A stretch of 64,000 bases of DNA from Talpa occidentalis (lineage: Eukaryota; Chordata; Mammalia; Eulipotyphla; Talpidae), in the NCBI RefSeq assembly GCF_014898055.3, contig NW_023601104.1, positions 80,893,106-80,957,105 of the forward strand. Direction: 5' to 3'. Both the position numbers and the translations under genes were made by a program. The stretch's first letter is position 1. Each line of letters begins with the position of its first letter. A model generated the notes under the pieces. It was not told the origin of the DNA, ran no database searches, and was given only the letters and a program-made list of their open reading frames with translations. This document shows positions 43,483 to 54,479 of this stretch, in pieces.

Positions 43483-44795
43483 TCTGTCACTGTCTTTTCA
43501 ACCCTCAGTTCTGACTTCCTTCTGGGAGACTCTCCTTCATGGGGTAGGACAGCCCATCCCTAGCAGCAGCAGCCTGGTCCTAAATGTACCCTACAACCTC
43601 ACACACAGAGAAAGCGCCCCGCTGAGGCCCACACAGCAGAGCAGCCTGGGGGTCTGATTGGCCCCCTCGGCTCATGCACCCTCCTCTTGGCTTAGGCATT
43701 GGGTGCAGGAGAATGGAGTGCTGTCATGGACCAAAGCCCAGTCACATGACTAGAAGTCATGTGACTTCTAGTCCCATCAGAACCATGGGAAATGGGGACG
43801 TGTCTTTCCCAGTGACTGAGGGGCCGGGAAGCCAAATATTCTCCACAGACATTGGAGTAGAAACTTTCAAATCAAGTCACCCTATATCCTCTGACTAGCC
43901 TGGCTCCAAGACGAAGTAGTCTCTAATGACAACCAGCCACCCCGAGCTGTCAGAAGGGAAGGTTCTGATGGTGTGACAAAGTGGCTCCGTTTCCCCGTTC
44001 CCAGGGCTTGGCATGGGGCATGAGATTGTTCTGCCTCCAGGCATGGGACCTCACTGGTCTGAAGCGACTCTTGCCCTCTCTGGAGGATGACCATGTAGAG
44101 GACAACTTGGACAGGAGCTGCCAGAACCAGCGAGGACGTGGCTCTCCCACGGAGAGGGTGGGGGGGCTGGTCGACTTGCAATAGCTGCCAGCCCCGTCTT
44201 CCTCAGCCCTGTCCCCCTCGGCAGTTTGCCCGCCCCAGCCCAGGCTCAGCTGGATGCTCTAACTGAGGACTGGAAGCTTGGCTGCTTTTTCATTTTGTGT
44301 CTTTTATAAGTTGGAAGAGAATTTTCCTCATTTGGATAGTCTCCAATTTCCCTGCAGGGACCAGTTTACAGACTCTCTAAACTGGAAAAGGAGAAAAATT
44401 CCTTGGGTACTTGTTTTTGAGCAAAATCCATCCTTATTTAATCAGTGGCTGCTGCAGTTCTAAAAACTTTAAACACTTGGGTTTTGTTCATTTAAAGCCT
44501 CTTATGTTTGTTTCTGCATGGAAAGACCTTTGGAAGTTACCTGGCCCATTTCTGCATGTGAGACTGATGTCCCTGCTACAGCATTAAAAACTTACATACC
44601 TCAAGGGATGGGGAGCTCACTCCCTGGCTAGCTGACTTCATCACTAAACATCTCCAGCAGTTATGATGTTCCTTCATGGAGGAGGACAAATCTGCTCCTT
44701 TGCCTTCGTTCTGTCACACAGAATTTGTGTGCCACCTTCCACTGTGATCACTTAAGTATTGTGGCCATTTAATCCTAGAAGACATTCCCTTGAGT
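43483..44795. other. Unannotated DNA
   Basis: Contains the double palindrome at 43741-43773 (separate entry). No exon or named repeat recognised; frames at 43674-44184 have no domain. Confidence 0.3.
43741..43773. repeat. Two overlapping perfect palindromes
   Basis: 43741-43765 has 11-bp arms GTCACATGACT / AGTCATGTGAC around AGA. 43748-43773 has 12-bp arms GACTAGAAGTCA / TGACTTCTAGTC around TG. The right arm of the first forms part of the second. Confidence 0.95.
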
Positions 44796-44799
44796 GTGT

Positions 44800-44990
44800 T
44801 TAGTGAACACTTACTTGCTCTAATGTGTGCTAAATGCTTGACCTGCAGTCCTGACCTTCATGATGAGCATGGAGCATCATTCTGTCCATTGTCAAGTGGG
44901 GAAACTGAGGCACAGGGCATCACCAGCCTGGCATCTCAGATTGGTCTGACTCCAGAGCACATACTCATTACCCCAGGTGCCCTCCAACTT
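44800..44990 (-). mobile_element. MIR, antisense
   Basis: 'gtgaacacttacttgctcta', 'gtgtgctaaatgcttgacct', 'tggggaaactgaggcacagg', 'tggtctgactccagagcaca' is the antisense MIR in order. Confidence 0.75.
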
Positions 44991-45224
44991 TTTAAAACAA
45001 AGACATATAAATTCAATTTAGAGCATAATTTAGTATTATTCATGATGGTATTTCTCATGTTTTTAAATCTCCAGAATGGCTCAAGGAAGAGGCCAAGTGT
45101 TAGTTACGGTCAGCAGAGAGGTGGTGGGTGACCTAACCCAGAGGCAATAAGTAAGGTATCCACCGTGAGGGTGAGGCTGAATCGCTACTGCCTGGGGGAT
45201 AAGCCTCATTGTGGATGATCACAG
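44991..45224. other. Unannotated DNA
   Basis: Nothing recognised. Confidence 0.3.
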
Positions 45225-45335
45225 TCAGAGGCCCCAAGACCTCAGTTTAATTTTCGGTTCTATCAAAGAATTGAGTTAAGTACCACACCTCGGTTTCACC
45301 TTCTGAGAGATGGGGATGTGCCACATGCTGTTCCG
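45225..45335 (+). mobile_element. MIR-like trace
   Basis: 'cctcagtttaattttcggtt', 'ctcggtttcaccttctgaga', 'gatggggatgtgcc' weakly follow the MIR core. Confidence 0.35.
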
Positions 45336-47885
45336 AAAAGTTATCAGAACCTGATCAGTTAATAAAAGATGAGTGTTGAAGCCCTTGAGAAAAAAGTGGC
45401 AAAAGCAAATTCTAATTTTACTCTTAGACAACTAGCCCAACTGGGCCAATTTCTGATGGCAACGTAGCAGATCCTCATGGGGCCTGCCAGAAACCTGTGG
45501 TATGGTGGGCGCTTTCTAGAATACAGAGTGTGAGCCATTGTCTCCCATGAGGCAGGGATGGCCTGAGAGAAAGCAGCATTTAGTCTAATGATAACACCCC
45601 ATTTATGCAAATAAATGTGTCTTGCCTTATTGGCTTCTTTGAGGATTCTCTGAGAGTCCATTTGAGGACAATTTGTGACTTAATCTATGTGGCTGGAAGA
45701 GTGAATGTCTGAGCTCATTACTGTATTTGTTCTCTCTTCTCCCACCGGACACATTTAGTTTGGCGCCTCCTAACTACTGAGCATCGTGTGTGCAGAGATT
45801 AATCTCGCCCAAGCATCTCTTTCACCCTGGGGTTCCACGGCGTTTTACACTGAAGAAAGCACAGACCTCTCTCTGCCCAGCCTCGGCCATCGTCCCCATG
45901 GGTCACATTTTCAGCTGAAAGATTGTGGTTTTTGAGCACAGAGTTTTACATTTTGATTCAGTCTAACTTAGTTTTTTCTTTTATTGCCTCTCCTCATGGT
46001 ATCATCTCCAAAAAACCACTGCCAAGGAGCTATCTTGTCTTTTGAACAACCTACCAATTCCCAAATTTTGTTTCTGTCTCTATAGGAGCTGACTCTCTGG
46101 GAGTTTTTACGTCTTTATCTCCATGTTTATGCTTTTAACAAACATCATTGCCCCCTAAGGCGAACAACAGTAAGTTTCTACTCTTTCAGAGTAAGAGAAG
46201 CTGCCAAAATATCTTCCGTCTACTAAATAGAGATGCTTCTGTCTGTTATCGGGCAGCACTTTCCAACCCCTTCATTGGAGCATCTAAATACACCCTGGGA
46301 ATGCCAATGAGCATGGGCAGTGCTGTGAAGTCTACCTCCTGGAGGCCCAACGTGCCCATCCACATGGTAAAGTTTTAAGAAGTCCTGTGATGAAGACAGC
46401 CGTTCAGTTTGTCCAATAGTTAACCTTAAACGCATTTATTCAGGGGAAGACCTTCCTTCCCAGCATGCCATTCACGTGCCCAGAAGGTTTATCCTGAACC
46501 CTGGGCCAGCTCTGACTTGAAGGAAAGTGAGGATTGGGTGAGCTCAGGCCCAGGCACTGGCACGTCCAATAAGCTTCATTCCTGATGTCATAAACACACA
46601 TTTACTTTTTCGTCTCCCACACCCCTTGTACTGTATTCAGTAGAGGGAATTTCTCCCGCCCACCCCAGCTGGCAGCTTGACTTTTCTGCTCATTTTTGAA
46701 ACATCAGGTACTGAAATGTTGAGTCTCCAATAGAGTCCGAGCTTAGTCCTTGGAATGTGGTCTAAGCCATTTAACTCTATCCCAACTAATTAGGCTGGCT
46801 TTGGACTTATCTCCTGCAGTGGATAACCCGGCACTGCTGGCTTCTCTTGTGCCCCACTCCCTGCTCACCTGGTCCACTCTTTACTGTGCTTGGGGCTTTT
46901 CCTCAGGGGAGGGAGGCGAGACATGGAGAGAACAGCCTTGCACCGTCTGGGTGACTCTCTGGGCCTGGCAACGGTCAAGCCTGGCTCTTGTGGGCAGGTA
47001 CCTTTCTGGTCTCTCCTGAGAGCCCTGCAGAGCCCTGTCTGTTGAAGCCCGATGGGCACAGCTGGCATCTCTATTCCCAGGCATCCTTCCTCAGCTCCAT
47101 CTGTTGTGTCTTCTCTTCAGAAGATGGCGCCACCCTGGGGAGCAAGTTATCCACTTGCCTAGCAGACCCTGGTGGCCAAGACTCGTGCTCTGGTGTATGT
47201 GACTCTCTGGCATGGCTGCCTCTGGTGCAGGGAAGCCCTCACTCACCCCTGCTCTGACCGTTTCTCTGGGGGCAGCAAATTCCAACATGGAGCCCCGCCA
47301 GAGCATTGAGTAAGCACTCAGCCCTGCTCGAACATACTGGGTGGACACTGTCTGCTGCCCAGGTCCATGTGAGATTTTTGGGAGTGAGTAGAACCCAGGC
47401 CTCTTGGGCTTCAATGTTTCAAGGTCCTGGGCTTGGGATCAAAAATGGCATTTGTATGCCTCTTCCTGGGGATTCAGGGAGACAACATGAAATCCCCCCA
47501 TCTCACTCCTCACTTCTGTTTAAAGCCTTGGTCTGTGAGGCATCCAGAAATAAAGGATCACAGCAGGTCGTTAGGTGATAACCATCTCGCTCACCAGCTG
47601 GCACATTGGGAAGGGTCATTTCCTTTGACCTTGCTTACTCGTTTCTCTCTTGAAAGGAACTGCTGAGTTTTGGGCTCCAGCTGGGAGTGGGATTCTGATG
47701 ACCTTGTAAGGACACCCCAAGAAGAGGAAGTCACTGTCCAGCAGCTTATAACTCAGAGATGGTGACCAGCCCCTGAAGTGACAACCACTTCTGGAGAGAA
47801 GAGGAAGTCTCCATGGAGGAGCTAGAGATGGGGGAAATCTCTGGCTGAAGATTAAATTCCCAAATCTGAGCAAGGCCAAAGTGGT
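45336..47885. other. Unannotated DNA, no confident exon
   Basis: About 2.5 kb without a named repeat. The frame at 46148-46378 lies between a possible acceptor (ctactctttcag, ending 46190) and donor (cacatggtaaag, near 46366), but its translation has no domain I know. 46860-47290 is GC-moderate and codes for nothing recognisable on either strand. Confidence 0.3.
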
Positions 47886-47889
47886 ATCT

Positions 47890-48465
47890 GTGCCATGATA
47901 GACTGGATTGCTGGTGAGCAGAGTTCCCTCTCTCCACCCCCATTGTGGGTGGGGCACGCGTCCCTGCTCCCTGGGCAGTGAACATGGTCACGGGACTTGC
48001 TTTGACCAATGGAATGTTAGCAGGTGCAGTGGGCGCAGAGGCTTTCATATGCGCTTGTATATATTGTTATTGTGTGTCTGCCATCTCACCTGCTAGTCGC
48101 TTGCCCAAAGACATTAGGGAAATCGTCTTTTCCGATATTTGCTTTATCCATTGATCTTATTTGGAAGGCTCACTTGGGAGTGAGAAGGCCTGTTCCATCT
48201 CAGGTTCTCCCTCCAACCAGCTATGTGATCTCACTAATGTCACATTTCCTCTCTGGGTCTTAGTGGATTTATCTATACAGTAGCAGATTTGAAACCAGCC
48301 TAGAGCAAAGCCCTGATAATCCCCGCAAACCCAGCTGAGCCACTGCTGACCAGCAGAGCCGTGAAGAAAGAAAATAAACCCTTACTGGAGCAAGCCAGAG
48401 TTCTGGAGTGGCATATTTACATACGACATGGCACATTTATAGAAATAACTGACTGATACTCATGC
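47890..48465 (+). mobile_element. MLT1-type MaLR LTR with a MIR-like stretch inside
   Basis: The start (ggtcacgggacttgctttga, ccaatggaatgttagcagg, gaggctttcatatgcgcttg) and the end (acccagctgagccactgctg, aataaacccttactggagca, aactgactgatactc) are MLT1. The middle (48165-48285) reads as MIR instead. Confidence 0.6.
48165..48285 (+). mobile_element. MIR-like fragment inside the MLT1
   Basis: 'ggttctccctccaaccagct', 'atgtgatctcactaatgtca', 'catttcctctctgggtctta' follows the MIR core. Confidence 0.5.
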
Positions 48466-48764
48466 CAAAGTGGAACTCAGAAGCCTCTGAATGGGATAGA
48501 GCAGGTCCCTACCAATCAGGGATTTCCCACTGAAAAAAGAAATCTTTATCTTGGTAATGGGCCATTCTAGGGACTGTGGGATAAGTGGGAAGCACAGGCC
48601 ACAGCCCTGAAGAGTCTGGGCAAGCCAAGGCCCTACTGTGCTCTGGCTAGATGGAGACCAAGATGCTGACTACAGAGATTTGCCCCAACCAACCCACCAA
48701 ACACTCATGAGCACCTGCACAACCCATACATTGTGTGGTGGTGGATAAGGGGGTATTTAAAAAT
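48466..48764. other. Unannotated DNA
   Basis: Nothing recognised. Confidence 0.3.
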
Positions 48765-49166
48765 GTCCTCATCATTTCACTGTTCCTCCAAAAAATTACT
48801 TTTTTTCCTGCCTCAGAACCTTTGCTCGTAACTGTGTCCTCTGATGGGAATGGTCTTCACCGAGATCACATATGATTGTCTTCCCATGGTTCAGGTCCCA
48901 GATTGAATATGACCCTCTTCAAGAGGTTTCTCTGATGACTCTGGCTAGAGCAGCCCAAACTTGCCCTGATTCACCCACTAGCACACCGTCCCAGCTTACC
49001 GTTACAGTACTTCCCACCACCTGTGTGCTGTAGGTATTTTTTTACTGGTTTGTAGTCTTTCTCCTTGCACTGAAACGTAAGCTCCCCCAAAATGGAATGC
49101 CACTTCTCTGATCACTATGGTATCCCCAGTTCCTAAAATAGTGCCTCAGACAATGTAAGCTCTCAG
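48765..49166 (+). mobile_element. L2 3' end
   Basis: 'ttcctgcctcagaacctttg', 'aggtttctctgatgactctg', 'ctccttgcactgaaacgtaa', 'tggtatccccagttcctaaa', 'atagtgcctcagacaatgta' in L2 order. Confidence 0.7.
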
Positions 49167-49167
49167 T

Positions 49168-49392
49168 AACTGTGCTTTTAATTGAGATATAATTGACATA
49201 CCAAGTTATATTTGCTTCAGGTGTGCCACATAATGATTCCCTAGTTGTATATATTGTGAAAAGATCGCCATAATAAGTCTAGTTCACATCCATTACCTTT
49301 TTTTTTCTTGTGATGAGAATTTTTAAGATCTACTCTCAATAGCTTTCAAGTACACAATACGGAGTTATTAATTACAGTGACCGTGCTGTACA
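49168..49392 (-). mobile_element. L1 3' UTR fragment, antisense
   Basis: 'taattgagatataattgaca', 'gcttcaggtgtgccacataa', 'gtatatattgtgaaaagatc', 'aataagtctagttcacatcc', 'gatctactctcaatagcttt' is a clear antisense L1MA/MB-type 3' end. It abuts the L2. Confidence 0.85.
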
Positions 49393-50325
49393 CGAAAGAG
49401 GACATTGAAATATTAATTGGCATTTGTTCAGGAGGGAATCACAGGTGTGTGGGGGAGTGAGTATGAAAAGCATCCCAGAAGTTGGGAACAGTAAGTTCAA
49501 AGGTAATAAGGTAGGAATTTACATGCACATTTGAGACCCTACATGGGGTCCAGTCAGAGAGGGTACAAGACAGGAGAGCAGGCAGAACCCTGATGCCATG
49601 AGCAGTTGGGGGGCTGCTTTTGTTGGGAAGTGGAAAGCCAGTGCCAACCTAGAGTAGGGGTAAGGCTGAGTGATCTTCCCCCAGGTGATTGTTCCCAAAG
49701 CAAAATGCCTTGGAGATCAGGGAGTCACTTGGGAGGCTCTTGTGAGAGTCCCAAAGAGATAGACCAAGGCCTGGACTAGACTGTGGGAATGGAGAGGTGG
49801 GGATGGACTGGAGACTAGGTAGAGTCACAGGCAGAATCACTGACTCAGCAGCAGATCAGACAGCAAGAAGAGTAGGTACTGACTGGGGTGTTTCTAGGCA
49901 TCATGAACCTGGGGAGGGGGCTCCAGAAGGAAGGGGAAATTCAGGGGGAAGAATGTAAGTTCAGAGTGGTCCCCATTGTTAGTCTAAACACTTCCAGGAT
50001 TGGGAAATGTGAAGTCTGCTTATAAAATGGACAATAAAAAACTAAAGAATGTACCAAAATGATAAAGATGCTTAATGAAAAGCACTGATGCCTCTTGGGG
50101 TATGATCTAATGTCTAACAGTGCAGACAGTGCAATTGAAATTCAGTCTTGGAGAAGAATTTCTTTCCCTTTCTGGAGCCTAAGCTTTTGTAACTCACTCC
50201 TCGTGCCCACGCGAGGCCAGGCTGTGCCCTCACTTAGCATGTGGAGGGCAGTGACAGAAGAAACAGGGTGAAGGGTGCATCTAACCAGAGGTAGGGGAAC
50301 ATTTGGTCATTTCTTTGCTTTTTCT
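49393..50325. other. Unannotated DNA, partly old LINE-like
   Basis: 49420-49900 has phrases like the distal L2-like repeat at 12.8 and 30.9 kb, weakly. No exon recognised. Confidence 0.3.
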
Positions 50326-50329
50326 CCCA

Positions 50330-50600
50330 AATAGCCTCCTTTGGTCTGAAAACATTCAGACCTGGGTCTCCAGTGCAGCTGTGAAAAATTTTCAGTTTTT
50401 ATTCATCTTGGCAGTAGCGGGTTAAAAATAGCATCTTGAACTGAAATGCAGATTGAAAATGAAAATAAAGCAGTAGGATCACGGGGTTTTTTTCCTTTCC
50501 AAATTTCCATCACTGCAATAAATTAATTATGCAAAAAGTGCACACTGTTTTTGTTTAAACATCACCTTGAGAAGTCTCGTGGGCAGTGGAAGCTCCCAGA
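50330..50600. promoter_or_regulatory. Candidate conserved non-coding element
   Basis: Repeat-free AT-rich block with 'gcaataaattaattatgcaaaaag' containing a TAATTA homeodomain core and an ATGCAAA octamer-like site. Function is inference only. Confidence 0.3.
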
Positions 50601-51185
50601 TGAATATAGAGCCTGGAGATTCTCCTCAGCCCACGTGGTCATGGGCTGTACTGTTTTATTCTACAAAACTCAGTGACTGTCAGTTGGTCCTGGGGACTCT
50701 ACTTCATCTTCTTGGAGATTTGACTTTGGACATCCTGAGCTGGGAAGTAGAATTTATCAATGACTTTGCTATTATTATGATTATTTTCCATATGCACTTG
50801 GAGAGCCATGTGGTCCATGCTAAGAACAGTGTGACATTCATTCATAACCCAACAAATAAGAATAATTAAAATGGAATTGAGATCTCGTACTTGCATCTCT
50901 TAGAGAAAAGCAAAGATTAGACTCAGTCATTACTTAGAACGATTCTTTGTAAACTTTGCTTCTCTCTCCCTACCCCTATATTCCACATAGTTTTTCTATA
51001 TTTCTCCTCAGTCTCTGTTACCATTGTTATGAAATCAGCATGGCTTCTTTCTTGACATGAAATGATCCTTCTTTCTTAGGAAGGCAGTGAGCAAACTCAC
51101 AGTTTAATGGGCAGAGAAGTCACAGTTTAATCATTTTCCCTACCACTTAATTACACATAGTAATTCAATGTTTATATTAGTAACT
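50601..51185. other. Unannotated DNA
   Basis: No named feature. Frames here have no domain. Confidence 0.3.
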
Positions 51186-51189
51186 TAAA

Positions 51190-51510
51190 GTTAATAATAA
51201 TAGCCAGCATATCTTTAGTGCCTAGCCATTTCCAAAGCATTTGTCCCATGCAAGTACTAACCAGGCCCGACCCTGCTTAGCTTTGGAGATGAGATGAGGT
51301 CAGGTGCATTTAGGATGGTATGGCCCGAGACCGTTTCCAGAGCAAAACTATGTCCACAACTCCTTTAGTGTTGAAGCAAGAGAAGCAGTGTAGTTATCAC
51401 CCTGCTTTAGAGATGAGGAAACTGGGAACAGAAGTTAAACCAGTTTCCCCAAGTCTCAGAGTTGGGCAAGAGAAGCTGGATTCTGGTCCAGGTACTGGGG
51501 TTCTGAGGGC
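51190..51510 (-). mobile_element. MIR, antisense, interrupted by a 5S pseudogene
   Basis: Left of the 5S copy: 'aataataatagccagcatat'. Right of it: 'gctttagagatgaggaaact', 'ggaacagaagttaaaccagt', 'ctcagagttgggcaagagaa'. The parts fit a single antisense MIR with an insertion. Confidence 0.55.
51242..51331 (-). pseudogene. RNA5SP: 5S rRNA pseudogene, 3'-truncated
   Basis: Read on the minus strand, this is collinear and ungapped with the first 90 or so of the 121 bases of vertebrate 5S rRNA. The stretch GCTAAGCAGGGTCGGGCC plus GGTTAGTACTT is unchanged. Many differences are at former CpG sites (for example GAACGCGCCCG now aaatgcacctg). The last 30 bases are missing, which damages the end of the internal promoter's C box, so RNA polymerase III transcription is unlikely. 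Near-identical 11-bp sequences flank it (51229-51239 and 51334-51344). Confidence 0.92.
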
Positions 51511-51765
51511 ATCAGCAGCACATTCCAGGTCCCTGTTGACCCCACGCTGGAACTGGCTTCAGAGGCTCTAGTTCTTAGGGGACCCAGGAGCTCTCTTAAT
51601 GGGGCTGCAGCAATGGGGCTGCAGGGCTGGGGCTGGAGTGAGGCAGGTGAGGTGCCTACAATGCATCATTAAATGGTTGCTTGTTCAGGAGAGTAAATTT
51701 TCCCTAACTTTCTAGGTTCTTCTCTAAAAACAGCTCAGCATTTTTTACCAAGGAAGACCTCAGCT
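51511..51765. other. Unannotated DNA
   Basis: A short 'atggggctgcag' direct repeat lies at 51599-51623. Nothing else recognised. Confidence 0.3.
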
Positions 51766-51779
51766 AAAATATAGGTGGA

Positions 51780-52048
51780 CGTGGGCTTCCCTGCTGGGGT
51801 TAAGTCTCAGCGCTATCACTGCTGTGGCCTGAGTTTGATCCCCGGCCAGGGAGCTACCCACAATGTGCAGCAGATCTCTCCTGTCTCACCTGCTGCTCCT
51901 CTCAGCAGTGTATTTCAGTCTATCTGCCTGTTCTGTTCCCCACTCTGTCTCTGGTGAATCCTCTCACTCCCCACACCCCTGGCCTATACCCCAGTTCTTC
52001 CATGCATAAAAAATAAAAATAAACAAATAAATCTTTAAAAGAAAATTA
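51780..52048 (+). mobile_element. tRNA-derived SINE, subfamily A, internal deletion
   Basis: Perfect 14-bp target-site duplication (aaaatataggtgga at 51766-51779 and 52049-52062). The head 'gggcttccctgctggggtta' lacks several bases around the A box, and the region before the B box is shortened. Confidence 0.92.
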
Positions 52049-52062
52049 AAAATATAGGTGGA

Positions 52063-52299
52063 AGTTCTGAAGTACTATAAATATATAAAGCAACTATTAT
52101 CAAATCATCAAATCTGAAACCCTTATTATATGGGCTTAATTAAAACAAAGATATAACTTTTTATTTTGAAAGCACTTAGCTGATGTTCATTAACCATCTG
52201 GGACTGATTTGTTGGCTGGCTCTAGGGACTTTGATAAACAAAATGAAAATAAATAATTCCAAAGTGATTGTATTTTGAGTCTAATGGTTGGACTTTAGT
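52063..52299. other. Unannotated AT-rich DNA
   Basis: Nothing recognised. Confidence 0.3.
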
Positions 52300-52720
52300 T
52301 AGGATATATTTGAAGACCCTGAAACCAACTCAAACTGGCTTGAGTAATAAGGGAATTTATGGGGAAATGTGGCTAAAGAGTCCAGGACTGTATTAAGACA
52401 GATGGATTTTAGCTTCAGACACATTCCTTGAGATTCCCTGCTATCCACCAAGCTGGCTTCATCTTATGTTCCCCATGATGGTTCTAACAGCTCCAAGCTT
52501 TCCCCTCATGGTGACAAATGGCTGCTTGGCTCCATCTCCTCTGAGTCATCTCCTCTGAGTCACCTCCTCCTGCCCAGTATACCTAGCGGGAGTCTCTGGT
52601 TGGGTCATCACCCAGTTTTGAAACCTTCACTCAGGCGGAAAGTAGCGCTGATTGGCTCAGTGTTCTGTGTGTAACTATGGAGCTGGGGTGGTGGAAATGG
52701 AAGACAGGAGGGCTCAACCA
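52300..52720. mobile_element. Old interspersed repeat, probably LTR-derived
   Basis: 'aactcaaactggcttgagta', 'agggaatttatggggaaa', 'aagagtccaggactg', 'catggtgacaaatggctgc', 'tgattggctcagtgttct' occur in the order of a common mammalian repeat I cannot name. A 14-bp unit (atctcctctgagtc) is tandemly repeated at 52536-52562. Confidence 0.45.
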
Positions 52721-52923
52721 AACTGCATGAAGTAAGAGCTGGGGAGGTTTAGATCATCACACAAGAATTAGAAAATGGAATGTGTGCTAGAGAATGAAAC
52801 TAGAAGTTCTTACAATGGCCTGGAGACAATGAGGCAATGGGACATCTCAGAGACAGTGGACAGTAGCTTAGCACATGAGAGGAGTTAGGCCATGACATCC
52901 TGGACTCATATTCAATTGGCCTC

Positions 52924-52961
52924 CAGTGTGTATCTGTGTGTGTGTGTTTGTGTGTGTGTGG
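52924..52961. repeat. (TG)n microsatellite
   Basis: TG run with one interruption. Confidence 0.9.
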
Positions 52962-53470
52962 TCCCCTCCTTTTGTAGAGTATTTGTCATAGTCATATTGC
53001 TCTCCTATCTTCTTTCAAGAAATAATTTCCATTCAGCTGCAAGGAATGAAATTAGCTCTTCTTCTTGGGCATCCCAGCCAATGCATGAGCCTGGTGGGGA
53101 TGCCACAGCTGCCATCTCTGCCCAGCACAGACCTCCTCTAGTGGGCCGTCTTTGCTCTGGATCTCCCTGCCAAGGTGGCCAAGACTATCAGATCTGCTTT
53201 GCAGTCTGAGCCATAATCCCTGAATCACTGTATGGAAGGCCTCCCCTGTCCAAGAACAACTATATTGGACAGTTAGGTAAGCAAAAATAAATATATTTGG
53301 TGGCCCTTCTTGTCATTCCTACTCTGGAACATATAGATCTTTAAGAAGAAAGTGGTTTAAGAAAGAGCTTGGCTGTTGTCTTAGTTCAGATTGCTACACA
53401 GCAAGTCTACTTTTGGGTGCTTATAAACAATAGAAATTTATTTCTCCAAGTACTTGAGGTGGGAAGTTCA
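52962..53470. other. Unannotated DNA
   Basis: 53000-53200 is GC-moderate, with a frame of 105 codons that begins in the TG repeat and has no domain. 53380-53470 may be antisense LTR sequence of the MLT1 kind. Confidence 0.3.
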
Positions 53471-53492
53471 AATCAAATTGCTGCAGATTTGG

Positions 53493-53741
53493 GCCTCCTG
53501 GTAGCGCAAGGAGTTGAGTGCAGCACTGTGAAGTTGTCCACATCCTCTGCAGCACAGTTTCGATCCCTGGCCGGCCAGGGAGATATCCACATGGCAAGGC
53601 AGACCTCTCCTGTCTCACCTGCTGCTCTCCTCAGCAATGTCTTCAGTCCGTCTGCCTGTTCTACTCCCTGCTCTGTCTCTGGTGAATCCTCTCACCCTCC
53701 CACTCCTCAGTTCTTGTATGCATAAATAAATAAATCTTAAA
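53493..53741 (+). mobile_element. tRNA-derived SINE, subfamily A
   Basis: Perfect 18-bp target-site duplication (aaattgctgcagatttgg at 53475-53492 and 53742-53759). Shorter than others through a deletion near the 3' end (the 'ggcctgtacccc' part is missing). Confidence 0.95.
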
Positions 53742-53759
53742 AAATTGCTGCAGATTTGG

Positions 53760-54475
53760 TGTCTGGTCCACTTCCTAGTTCATGATGGTTGTTTGCCTGC
53801 TGTGTCCTCACATGGCAAAAGGGGATAAGGGTGCTCTCTGGGGTCTCAATATTAGGGTGTTAATCCTGTTCACCAGAGCTCCCCTGTCATGACTTAAGCT
53901 CCTCCCAAAGGCCCCAGATTCTCTCACCACCTCAATAGGAACTGAGCTTCAACACATAAATTTGGTGGTACGCTTTGAGTCTATAGCAGCCATCTTTCAA
54001 TGCTAGCTTAACAAAAGCACAAAAGAAGCCTGAAACTCCAGCTATGTTCAGTGTTTTAAAAAACATGTTTATAGAAATGTGACACGTGTAGAAAATAGCA
54101 CAAAACATAAACACAAAAAATCAGCGAATGATTGCAAAGCTGAACACCCCTGTCCTGCCCAGCAGGTTAGGAGAGAAAGAATATTTTCCCACCCTAGACA
54201 CCCCTGCCTCCCCCTCACTACACAGCCCCTCTCAAATTCCCCAGTTTCCTATAGAGAAGAAAGGTTTGTCCGATCCCTTTAGCCAATGGAGTGAGTAACT
54301 GGAAAACAGAGAGAGAAACTTCCTCTTAATGGTTTTGTTTGTTGACTTGAAGTCAACATGTTTTACCTCTAAGTTGTTTTCAAATTCCAGAACCATTTTC
54401 AGGCACTGCATAAAGAAAGGGGGAGGGGAAGAGGCAGAAGTTAAATTTTGTTCCATCCTTGTTCAGGAGTCTCAT
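53760..54475. other. Unannotated DNA
   Basis: 53760-53990 reads like the distal half of an antisense MLT1-type LTR. The rest holds nothing recognised. Confidence 0.3.
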
Positions 54476-54479
54476 CTTG

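Noticed and set aside
46148..46378. Possible exon with acceptor and donor-like ends
   Set aside because: The signals are ordinary, and the 76-codon translation has no recognisable domain; not enough to call a gene.
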